From contig JAUIEQ010000058.1 of the NCBI GenBank assembly GCA_030429785.1, positions 1-5,514 of the forward strand: DNA of 5,514 bases. The letters are read 5' to 3'. Positions 1 to 5,457 of this stretch are shown in pieces. The notes beneath the pieces are model-generated. The model was not told the DNA's origin and searched no databases. It was given only the letters and a program-made list of their open reading frames with translations. Within the stretch, counting starts at the first letter, position 1, and every line of letters begins with the position of its first letter. Made by a program: the position numbers and the translations under genes. The stretch is from a bacterium. GTDB taxonomy: Bacteria; Patescibacteriota; Patescibacteriia; S139-126; S139-133.

Positions 1-134
1 TAAAAACCGTAGTTGCGAACAGTGCGCACACTACGGTTTTTTTCAAGATGAAGGTAGGCAAGAAAATCTTCAGCCAAAGAGCCGAGTTTGCCATATGTGG
101 AAAGTTGGTAGTGTTTGACAGGGGAGACTGACAT
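1..134 (-). CDS. Tyrosine recombinase (XerC/XerD-type integrase), N-terminal part only
   Basis: The start ATG is at 134-132 and the frame stays open for 44 codons to the window edge, so the catalytic domain is not visible. The translation reads as the SAM-like core-binding domain of tyrosine recombinases: a first helix (LAEDFLAYLHLEKN, residues 20-33) followed by RSVRTVRNYGF (residues 34-44). This matches the family pattern of an acidic FL-x-YL helix, then S-x-x-T-x-x-x-Y at the start of the second helix. Family members break and rejoin DNA through a C-terminal tyrosine, either to resolve chromosome dimers (Xer) or to integrate mobile DNA, and the fragment cannot say which. An in-frame TAA lies just upstream of the ATG, which supports this start, and no Shine-Dalgarno site is present. 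The gene begins 38 bases after the VWA gene on the same strand, so it could be read from the pilus operon or from its own promoter at 141-169. It lies outside any type IV pilus function known to me. Confidence 0.75.
   Translation of the reverse strand, partial: MSVSPVKHYQLSTYGKLGSLAEDFLAYLHLEKNRSVRTVRNYGF
2..43. terminator. Terminator-shaped hairpin inside the recombinase reading frame
   Basis: Bases 2-13 (AAAAACCGTAGT) pair perfectly with 30-41 (ACTACGGTTTTT). Bases 14-17 (TGCG) add four pairs with 25-28 (CGCA), leaving C29 bulged and a seven-base loop at 18-24. A runs on one side and T runs on the other give an intrinsic-terminator shape in either direction: T37-T43 on the plus strand, and five T followed by A on the minus strand. 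It lies 130 bases past the VWA stop, so it could end pilus-operon transcripts. However, it overlaps recombinase codons 32-44, so in the minus direction it would act as an attenuator or leaky terminator, or it may be chance. Coding plausibility of the overlapping gene lowers confidence. Confidence 0.45.
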
Positions 135-140
135 GTCTTT

Positions 141-169
141 ATTTTACGACACAATGACCTGTCCGACAA
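141..169 (-). promoter_or_regulatory. Possible promoter of the recombinase gene, giving a leaderless transcript
   Basis: On the minus strand, TTGTCG (169-164) is followed by a 17-base spacer and TAAAAT (146-141), 4/6 and 5/6 matches to sigma70-type boxes. The initiator region falls about 7 bases on, at or next to the recombinase ATG at 134. An mRNA starting there would have essentially no 5' leader, which fits the missing Shine-Dalgarno. The element lies just past the VWA stop codon. It rests on box matches only. Confidence 0.4.
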
Positions 170-172
170 TGT

Positions 173-1312
173 CTAGAGTTCTTCCCAAGCAGATAGTTGA
201 ATTGATCGGTCTTCAATTTCTTGTTTGATGTGTGTGTAAATTTGATCAAGATCGCTGCTGTTTGGTGCGTGATAGTAAGCACCACCAGTTGTTTGAGCAA
301 TCGCTTGCATCAGTTGCGTGTTGGTGTCATCGCCAAGACTAATCGTGAAGATAGTGATGTCAGCATCGCGCGCAAGTTGAGAATAGTACAATGCAAGTTG
401 CGTTGGCCATACATCTTCTGGTAACGGGTCGCCTGTATTTGGATCATGTGTTACCCAGACTGGCAAATCAGGATCATCATAGGCATGGTGTGATGGGAGT
501 GGTCTGTTGGCATGTCCATCAGTAAGCAAAATGGCATATCGCGCCGTGTCTGGTGCTTGTTTTTGGACATAGCTTTCGGTTGCGCGCAGGATGCCGTGGG
601 CGATATTGGTGTACCCATCAGTGTCAATATTCAAAATATGAGTAATCACGCCGTTGTAGTTTGTGGTAAGCGGCGCATCAATGCTAGCATGTTGGCTATA
701 TGAGATCATGCCGAGCGTATCAAACTGATCATCAAGTTGTAGGGCAAAATTAATCGCTGCATTTTGGGCATTGCGAATTGGTTGCATGCCGCCAAGTGTA
801 GGATCAAAAAGATAAGCATGCGCATCATCATCCCAGTAATACCCGCCGGCTCCTGGTTCGTATCCGTCGTTTTGCATGCTGCCAGAACGATCATGAATAA
901 GCATGATTTCATTATGTGTTTTTTTTGGGTTGGTGCCTGCTTGATCATAGCCAACTACAATCGTGCGTAGATTACTACCAACTGCACCATAGGCTGTTAC
1001 TGTTCCGATGGTTGGATCTGCTGGGTTGGTGGTTTGGGTAACATAGCACGGCGCATCACCAACAAGCAGTGGTGCTTGTTCGGAATACGGAGACGTGTAT
1101 GTTTCGTCAGCTTTTAATTGTAGTACTGTTTCAGCAATACAACTCTCAGCCGCATAAAAACTTTTTGCAGTGTTGTATTCCATTACCCCGGCTTGCAGGC
1201 TGCTCAGCGCAGTCTTATGCAAGGTCAAAGCAATCAACAATCCGAGTATTGCTGTTCCAATCAGCATCAGTATTGCTGCTGCGCCGTCTTGATTGTATAT
1301 ACGAGTGTTCAT
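173..1312 (-). CDS. PilX/GspK-like pilin N-terminus fused to a VWA domain; candidate pilus-tip adhesin
   Basis: This 379-residue protein starts with a short leader ending in NQDG, then a hydrophobic helix (residues 11-32) and AKSFYAAES (residues 49-57). That is the layout of a class III signal plus PilX_N-type pilin helix, cut after Gly10. The usual Glu at mature position 5 is Leu, as in tip subunits such as GspK. Only two cysteines are present, Cys58 and Cys89, placed for a disulfide in the pilin part. From about residue 133 to 367 it is a VWA domain with a complete MIDAS: Asp141-x-Ser143-x-Ser145, Thr235 and Asp265 (in LLTDGHAN). There is no C-terminal anchor, so attachment would be through pilus assembly. 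I chose ATG 1312 because it gives a normal short leader and starts 4 bases after the upstream stop. An upstream in-frame ATG at 1396 would add 28 unlikely residues and overlap that gene by 80 bases. The likely role is surface binding at the pilus tip, comparable to PilY1; the ligand is unknown. Confidence 0.85.
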   Translation of the reverse strand: MNTRIYNQDGAAAILMLIGTAILGLLIALTLHKTALSSLQAGVMEYNTAKSFYAAESCIAETVLQLKADETYTSPYSEQAPLLVGDAPCYVTQTTNPADPTIGTVTAYGAVGSNLRTIVVGYDQAGTNPKKTHNEIMLIHDRSGSMQNDGYEPGAGGYYWDDDAHAYLFDPTLGGMQPIRNAQNAAINFALQLDDQFDTLGMISYSQHASIDAPLTTNYNGVITHILNIDTDGYTNIAHGILRATESYVQKQAPDTARYAILLTDGHANRPLPSHHAYDDPDLPVWVTHDPNTGDPLPEDVWPTQLALYYSQLARDADITIFTISLGDDTNTQLMQAIAQTTGGAYYHAPNSSDLDQIYTHIKQEIEDRSIQLSAWEEL

Positions 1313-1316
1313 ATGG

Positions 1317-1814
1317 TTATTGGAGTGGTTGTCGATTTGCAATGGTAGTTGCAATTGAATGGGTGGTTTGTTCTTGTGATAAAGAAATTGCAACATGCAC
1401 GCTCATATCATGCGTAATCGCAGTATCAAGCGTTGCGGTTGCTTCGTTGCTGGTGAGTTGCTGCCATTCACTAGGCTCAAACGTGTCATCCATGCTGATG
1501 CCAACATAGAGCTTGTTGTCTCGTATTTCAAAGCGGGTGTGGGTTTGGTTGCCTTGTTGTGAATGAGAGACCAGTTCTAGTGACTCAGGTGTTGGTTTGC
1601 TGATAGTTGCTGCGTGATGCACGGCGTGGGTTACATATTGCATGACGGATGATGTTTGGGTTTGTAGCTGTTGTTTCGCTTGGGTGTGTTTGTTGTTTTT
1701 TGATACTTCAATAATAAAACTCCCAGTCATCAAAAACACCAAAACAATCACGCCAATATATATCATCAGCTCAGCCAAACTAAATCCTTGTTGATTGTTA
1801 CCAGTTGCTAACAT
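1317..1814 (-). CDS. Minor pilin, PilW/GspJ-like
   Basis: A 165-residue prepilin. The leader MLATGNNQQG ends in the Gly that prepilin peptidase would cut after. The mature protein then opens FSLAELMIYIGV with Glu at position 5 and a hydrophobic helix to about residue 36, the canonical type IV pilin N-terminus that sits in the inner membrane before assembly. The remainder is polar and rich in Thr, Gln, Ser and His, with no cysteine; KLYVGISMDD and a long beta-like C-terminus resemble the PilW/GspJ family only loosely. Assignment to the J class comes mainly from gene order (third of H-I-J-K) and the helix. The start overlaps the preceding gene by 17 bases in another frame, which suggests translational coupling, and no Shine-Dalgarno is visible. 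It would join the other minor pilins in the tip or initiation complex. Confidence 0.8.
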   Translation of the reverse strand: MLATGNNQQGFSLAELMIYIGVIVLVFLMTGSFIIEVSKNNKHTQAKQQLQTQTSSVMQYVTHAVHHAATISKPTPESLELVSHSQQGNQTHTRFEIRDNKLYVGISMDDTFEPSEWQQLTSNEATATLDTAITHDMSVHVAISLSQEQTTHSIATTIANRQPLQ

Positions 1815-2265
1815 AGGTAGCTATTTCAATAGTATGTGGGTCACCGCGATGCACCCAAGAAACGCCTGACGTGACCAGTACAGTATTAGGATCGACGTCT
1901 CCTGATTGGTTGATTTTTCCGTTCAATCGGTGTACCGGCTCAATTTTGACACTGCGGCTGTAGTCAGTAGTGACTTCAACGCCTTCTGTTACTGTCCATT
2001 GATTGTCAGTAAGTGCAAAATGGTATGCAGCGTTGCTGTTAATATTTTCTGTTTGATTCCAGTCAAATCGAAAAGCAGCATGCGCTTGTTCAAGACTTTC
2101 TTGTGCGAGTATGACGGCGTTTCGTTGTTGTTCACTCACCGTGATAGCAGTGAGCGAGCTGTGATAAATCTGTATGACAGCTGCTGTAATAATGACAAAT
2201 GCGCTCAAGCCAACGATGATTTCAAGTACAGAGTTGCCATGTTGATTGTTACGTAGGTGTTTCAT
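1798..2265 (-). CDS. Minor pilin, PilV/GspI-like
   Basis: A 155-residue prepilin with leader MKHLRNNQHG and mature start NSVLEIIVGLSAFVI, so cleavage after Gly10 and Glu at position 5 are both present. The first mature residue is Asn rather than the usual Phe, which prepilin peptidases tolerate. The hydrophobic helix runs to about residue 33 and is followed by AVILAQESLEQAHA (residues 50-63). This resembles the A-x-x-LA-x-x-x-LE pattern after the helix in PilV/GspI proteins, the best reason for this class. The protein has no cysteine and ends in a WVHRGDPHTIEIATYVSNW strand-like tail, also typical of this family. Its ATG overlaps the previous TGA stop as ATGA, so translation is probably coupled. 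GspI-type subunits nucleate the H-I-J-K tip complex in type II secretion; the same role here is inferred. Confidence 0.82.
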   Translation of the reverse strand: MKHLRNNQHGNSVLEIIVGLSAFVIITAAVIQIYHSSLTAITVSEQQRNAVILAQESLEQAHAAFRFDWNQTENINSNAAYHFALTDNQWTVTEGVEVTTDYSRSVKIEPVHRLNGKINQSGDVDPNTVLVTSGVSWVHRGDPHTIEIATYVSNW

Positions 2266-2741
2266 TGTAGTGTGATAAGTCCAGCTGGTGAGATATTGAT
2301 TGTTTTTTTGTAGGCACCACTTTTGTGAGCGACAGTAATAGTGTGGTTACTGCTTGCGCCAGTTAGTTTTTGAAAGGTGATTGCGTGTACTGCTTTGCCT
2401 GCGCCGTGAGCTGTGTCTACAGTAAGCGTAATGTTGTTATTGGTTGTATATACAGTAGAGCCGTCAGCGCATTTGTTTGTGCGTGTAATTTGAATGGTGT
2501 GTGTTGATACGCACACAGTAGCATCGCTGCCATATAGTGCTGTAGTTGCTTGATTGCGTGCATTGGTGAGCACAGTTGCAGTGTTGTGTGCAGCAGTCTG
2601 TGTTTGCATGCGCTGTAAGTGGTCTTTAAATTGCATTGATCCTAGGGTTGCGATAGTTACAAATACGCCGATCGTAATCATGAGCTCAATCAAGCTGATA
2701 CCACTTGTGTTGTTGATAAGGTTGTGCGATGTGTTTCGCAT
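2262..2741 (-). CDS. Minor pilin, FimT/GspH-like
   Basis: A 159-residue prepilin. A 14-residue leader ending NNTSG is followed by ISLIELMITIGVFVTIATLG, giving cleavage after Gly14, Glu at mature position 5 and a membrane helix to about residue 37. LTNARNQATTALYG (residues 58-71) followed by TVCVS matches the FimT/GspH pattern of an Ala/Arg-rich second helix part and a strand bearing a cysteine. The two cysteines, Cys77 and Cys91, could form a disulfide loop. I chose ATG 2741, four bases after the pilC stop, because the in-frame ATG at 2819 would put an extra hydrophobic stretch ahead of the leader and lie inside pilC. The stop is TGA, overlapping the next start. It is probably a minor pilin (H slot) rather than the major pilin, since FimT-like features outweigh PilA-like ones, but a GspG/major role is not excluded. 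Confidence 0.83.
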   Translation of the reverse strand: MRNTSHNLINNTSGISLIELMITIGVFVTIATLGSMQFKDHLQRMQTQTAAHNTATVLTNARNQATTALYGSDATVCVSTHTIQITRTNKCADGSTVYTTNNNITLTVDTAHGAGKAVHAITFQKLTGASSNHTITVAHKSGAYKKTINISPAGLITLQ

Positions 2742-2745
2742 AGGT

Positions 2746-3894
2746 TTAGAATAGTTGCGTAATGTTCCAAATCGGCAAAAGTATAGCAATAGCAATTCCG
2801 CCAACAAGCAGTCCAGCAATCAATAACAATAGTGGTTCTAGTAAGGTTGAAAGATTTGTTGCGGTATTGTGTACTGACTCTTCATAGTGCTCAGCGATTT
2901 TGTGCAGCATTGAGTCAAGCTTTCCAGATTTTTCACCAATACTACTCATGCGCACCATAAGTGGTGGGTACAAGTGTGGAAATTGTTTTAAGCTTTTTGA
3001 TAGAGGATTACCTTGAGTGACAGCTGGCACGCTAGTTGTGATAGATCGTTGGTACGAAGTGTTACGAATGCTGTTTTTGAGCATTTCAAGACCAGCGTCA
3101 ATAGTGATACCACTGGCGATTAGGTTTGCGAGTGATCGAGAAAATCGAGATACATAGTACTGTTTAAGTAATTGACCTGCAATTGGGCTTTTGAGTACGA
3201 TTCGATCTTTGAGGTGTCGACCAGGTCCTTCTTTGGTAATGTAATAAAAAATAAGTCCAAAGAGTAGTGTAAATACAATCACGTATACACCATAGGTGAC
3301 AGTAAGTTCGCTAGTTGCGATAAGAATACGGGTAAATAGTGGGAGTTCTGCTCCAGAGTCAGCATACAGTCCAGCAATACTTGGAATTACATATGTTAGC
3401 ATCCCAACCACCATTCCGATCATCACGAGTACGATAATTGCAGGATACAAAAGCGCATTGCGAATCTTGGTGCGTAGACGGTGATCATCTTCTTGTTCTT
3501 TGAGCAAGTATTCAAGTGTTTCAGTCAAACGTCCTGAGTACTCGCCAGTCGCAACCATCGCCACAAACATCTCACTAAAGACATGCGCATGGTACTTCAT
3601 GCTGTTAGCAACTGTTTGTCCATTTTCAACTCTTTCAGCAATGTTTTTGAGTGAGTTTCTGAGGGTTGTGTTTTTTGTTTCTTCAGTAACGATAGTGATA
3701 GTTTCCAAAATCGGGATTCCGGCATTTAATAGCGTCACAATATGTCGAGTCAAAAACATTTTTTCAATTCGTCCAACCCGTTGCTTGATGACTTGCTTTT
3801 GCCAGATAGTTTCCTTGTCTTCTGGAATGCTCGCTGGTTTTAAGAAGTCGATACATTGCGTTTTGATTGATTTGGTTGTGGTTAGTGTTGTCAT
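2746..3894 (-). CDS. pilC: Type IV pilus/type II secretion inner-membrane platform protein PilC (GspF family)
   Basis: At 382 residues it has the usual length of the PilC/GspF family, which forms the inner-membrane platform that PilB turns to lift pilins out of the membrane. Two repeated T2SSF domains are visible. The first spans about residues 45-171 (LLNAGIPILETI, ATGEYSGRL) and the second about 247-372 (LIASGITIDAGLEML, SSIGEKSGKLD). Membrane segments lie near residues 152-172, 200-218 and 353-376. The C-terminus LLEPLLLLIAGLLVGGIAIA followed by ILLPIW is a family hallmark. The start lies two bases after the pilB stop (TAG TC ATG) without a Shine-Dalgarno, so translation is probably coupled to pilB. 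The repeats GEYSG and GEKSG correspond to each other across the two domains, as expected for this duplicated fold. No truncation or frameshift is seen. Confidence 0.95.
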   Translation of the reverse strand: MTTLTTTKSIKTQCIDFLKPASIPEDKETIWQKQVIKQRVGRIEKMFLTRHIVTLLNAGIPILETITIVTEETKNTTLRNSLKNIAERVENGQTVANSMKYHAHVFSEMFVAMVATGEYSGRLTETLEYLLKEQEDDHRLRTKIRNALLYPAIIVLVMIGMVVGMLTYVIPSIAGLYADSGAELPLFTRILIATSELTVTYGVYVIVFTLLFGLIFYYITKEGPGRHLKDRIVLKSPIAGQLLKQYYVSRFSRSLANLIASGITIDAGLEMLKNSIRNTSYQRSITTSVPAVTQGNPLSKSLKQFPHLYPPLMVRMSSIGEKSGKLDSMLHKIAEHYEESVHNTATNLSTLLEPLLLLIAGLLVGGIAIAILLPIWNITQLF

Positions 3895-3896
3895 GA

Positions 3897-5186
3897 CTAT
3901 GATTGATTAATAACGCGGAGTACTTCTGGAACTGTAGTAATGCCGTTTGCGACAGCATGTACTGCTTGTTGTTGTAGGGTTGTTTCAGTTGGTTCTTTGC
4001 TCGGTGTGTGTTTGGTAGCATCGAGTAGTTCGTAGAGCCCAACTCGTCCGGAAAATCCCGTGCCAAAACATTTGTCGCATCCAGCACCTGATTGTGCTTG
4101 TGGGTTATCTGGAAGCTGTATGGTGTATTCTTGAGCTAGCCGTACCAATCCTGCTTGCATCTCCATGTCAGGGCCAGAGCAGTGTATGCAGTTCTTACGA
4201 ACGAGTCGTTGTGCTATAACAAGCGATACAGTAGCGTCAAGTAGGTATTCTTCTATGCCCATGTCCTTGAGGCGGGTAATAGTGCTGTGTGCGTCATTGG
4301 TGTGCAAACTAGATACAACCAAATGTCCTGTCATTGCAGCTGAGACAGCTAGTTCTGCAGTTTCTCGATCGCGAATCTCACCAACCATGATCACATCAGG
4401 ATCTTGTCGCAAAATAGATCGAAGACCTTGGGCAAAGGTGAGTCCAGCTGTTTCGTTGGTTTGGATTTGATTAACACCATCCATGCCATATTCGATTGGA
4501 TCTTCAATAGTAGTGATGTTGATATCACGTTTACCAAGGAGTTGTAGTAGTGTATAGAGAGTGGTTGTTTTACCTGAACCAGTCGGACCAGTTACCAAGA
4601 CCAGTCCATGTGGTTTGGCAAGTTGTTGTTCAATGACTGACTGTTGTTCACCAGACAGTCCAATTGACTCAAGTGAAAACTGATTGCTTTTGTTCTCAAG
4701 CAATCGCAAAGTCGCCTTACTGCCATGCAAGGTCGGTACAATTGATACTCGAATATCAAGCGCAGGTGTTATGGTCTCATAATGGATACGACCATCTTGT
4801 GGAACACGCGTTTCGTCAGTACGTAGCTCAGCCATAATTTTGATTCGAGTAACAAGCGCAGTATGAATTTGATGCGGAAGGTCAATAACATGTTGCAAAA
4901 GCCCATCAATACGAAAACGAACACGAGTCGTCTCTGTTCGTGGTTCAAAGTGAATATCAGACGCATGACAACTCAACGCATACTCAATAATATGGTCAAG
5001 GGTTTTGATAGTCGGGAGGTTATGCACTGCGTCAATGTGATCAGATAGTTGAATCTGGTTGATACACACTTGTATGTTGCGCTTAAACTGAGTGCACGAG
5101 CCATTATTAATATGCACCTGATTTGCGTAGTTTTGAGGTGCTGGTTGAATAGACGTTTGTGATTTGGTTGGTTGTTGTACAAGCAT
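3897..5186 (-). CDS. pilB: Pilus assembly ATPase PilB (GspE/secretion ATPase family), short N-terminus
   Basis: A 429-residue cytoplasmic hexameric ATPase that powers pilin extraction and assembly with PilC. All family motifs are present: CHASDIHFEP (residues 73-82) in the N2 domain, Walker A GPTGSGKTTT (200-209), the Asp box around IEDPIEYG (227-234), Walker B DPDVIMVGEIRD (262-273) with catalytic Glu270, and the His box LVVSSLHTND (289-298). A zinc tetracysteine is formed by Cys333, Cys336, Cys370 and Cys373. The N-terminus is short: about 60 Gln/Asn-rich residues precede the N2 domain, where many PilB proteins carry a full MshEN/GspE-N domain (typical total near 560). In length it is nearer to ComGA-type ATPases but keeps the zinc motif. 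ATG 5186 is the first gene of the operon, about 12 bases from the predicted transcription start, with an A7 tract and no Shine-Dalgarno. PilB is preferred over PilT because of the zinc motif and the pilC neighbour. Confidence 0.95.
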   Translation of the reverse strand: MLVQQPTKSQTSIQPAPQNYANQVHINNGSCTQFKRNIQVCINQIQLSDHIDAVHNLPTIKTLDHIIEYALSCHASDIHFEPRTETTRVRFRIDGLLQHVIDLPHQIHTALVTRIKIMAELRTDETRVPQDGRIHYETITPALDIRVSIVPTLHGSKATLRLLENKSNQFSLESIGLSGEQQSVIEQQLAKPHGLVLVTGPTGSGKTTTLYTLLQLLGKRDINITTIEDPIEYGMDGVNQIQTNETAGLTFAQGLRSILRQDPDVIMVGEIRDRETAELAVSAAMTGHLVVSSLHTNDAHSTITRLKDMGIEEYLLDATVSLVIAQRLVRKNCIHCSGPDMEMQAGLVRLAQEYTIQLPDNPQAQSGAGCDKCFGTGFSGRVGLYELLDATKHTPSKEPTETTLQQQAVHAVANGITTVPEVLRVINQS

Positions 5187-5204
5187 ATTTTTTTGTAATA
5201 TATA

Positions 5205-5233
5205 ATCATAGCATTATGCTGTACTTTTGTCAA
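5205..5233 (-). promoter_or_regulatory. Sigma70-type promoter of the pilus operon
   Basis: The minus strand reads TTGACA (5233-5228, perfect -35), a 17-base spacer, then TATGAT (5210-5205, 5/6 -10). The start point should fall near 5196-5199, giving a leader of only about 10-13 bases before the pilB ATG. An imperfect palindrome, AGCAT-T-ATGCT at 5210-5220, occupies the -10 side of the spacer and could be an operator. This is the strongest promoter-like sequence I see in the window, and nothing comparable was noticed between the operon genes, so it probably drives all six. Confidence 0.8.
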
Positions 5234-5284
5234 GGTCTGTGGTACCGTATTGGCTAACATTAGTCAAGAAGTTTTTACCAATAT

Positions 5285-5309
5285 AAAAAACGGCTAGTTA
5301 TTAGCCGTT
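5285..5309 (-). terminator. Intrinsic terminator, minus strand, upstream of the pilB promoter
   Basis: Bases 5289-5296 (AACGGCTA) pair perfectly with 5302-5309 (TAGCCGTT) around a five-base loop. On the minus strand the stem runs directly into six T (complement of A5285-A5290), the usual intrinsic terminator form. On the plus strand no T run follows, so it is directional. It would stop minus-strand transcription arriving from the right about 50 bases before the pilB -35 box. The gene or RNA it ends is not identified: either a minus-strand gene beyond the window or a short transcript starting near 5390. Confidence 0.75.
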
Positions 5310-5370
5310 GTATAAATTAGGTGGAGGATGGTCTGATCCATCGTAGAGTGAAAATTGTTACCTGGTCGCA

Positions 5371-5399
5371 TTGACAAATTAAAGTTATCTTAGTATCCT
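5371..5399 (+). promoter_or_regulatory. Possible plus-strand promoter for the rightmost gene
   Basis: TTGACA (5371-5376) is followed by a 17-base spacer and TATCCT (5394-5399), a 4/6 -10 box. A perfect TATAAT also lies at 5401-5406, but it is 24 bases from the TTGACA; with a 17-base spacer its own -35 would be the weak ATTAAA at 5378-5383. Either arrangement starts transcription around 5406-5413, about 45-50 bases before the GTG at 5458. The position supports a gene diverging from the pilus operon. Confidence 0.45.
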
Positions 5400-5440
5400 T
5401 TATAATTGATTTTCGTACAGAAACAACATAATAATGAGAA

Positions 5441-5451
5441 AAGGAGGAGGT
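5441..5451 (+). promoter_or_regulatory. Strong ribosome binding site
   Basis: AAGGAGGAGGT matches the anti-Shine-Dalgarno end of 16S rRNA almost perfectly, with GGAGGT (5446-5451) six bases before GTG 5458. It decides the start in favour of GTG 5458 over the in-frame ATG at 5434, which would translate through the site and has no ribosome binding site of its own. None of the seven minus-strand starts in the window has such a site. Confidence 0.65.
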
Positions 5452-5457
5452 CACTCA

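Noticed and set aside
48..131. Plus-strand frame of 27 codons after the left hairpin
   Set aside because: It is antisense to the recombinase N-terminus, has no ribosome binding site and resembles nothing; the opposite strand is clearly coding.
1069..1509. Plus-strand open frame of 146 codons
   Set aside because: It spans the junction of the VWA and PilW-like genes in antisense and its cysteine- and serine-rich translation has no domain look; it is a shadow of the real genes.
1789..2252. A 13-base direct repeat, TGTTGATTGTTAC, at 1789-1801 and 2240-2252
   Set aside because: Both copies encode the shared Asn-Asn-Gln just before the prepilin cleavage glycine, so the repeat reflects related leaders rather than a mobile element or regulatory site.
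2262..2264. TGA as a sense (glycine) codon, as in Gracilibacteria/Absconditabacteria
   Set aside because: It falls exactly at the natural end of the pilin in an ATGA overlap, and no other in-frame TGA occurs in six genes full of ordinary glycine codons.
2262..2819. Longer start of the FimT-like pilin at ATG 2819
   Set aside because: The added residues come from within pilC and give an abnormal leader; ATG 2741 gives a standard class III leader and operon spacing.
3500..3910. Plus-strand open frame of 136 codons with hydrophobic stretches
   Set aside because: It lies opposite the well-supported pilC N-terminal half; the hydrophobic look comes from reading pilC codons in reverse.
5436..5456. 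Resemblance of the minus strand (CCTCCTCCTTTTC) to the 3' end of 16S rRNA
   Set aside because: The surrounding sequence does not match conserved 16S regions; it is simply the complement of a ribosome binding site on the plus strand.
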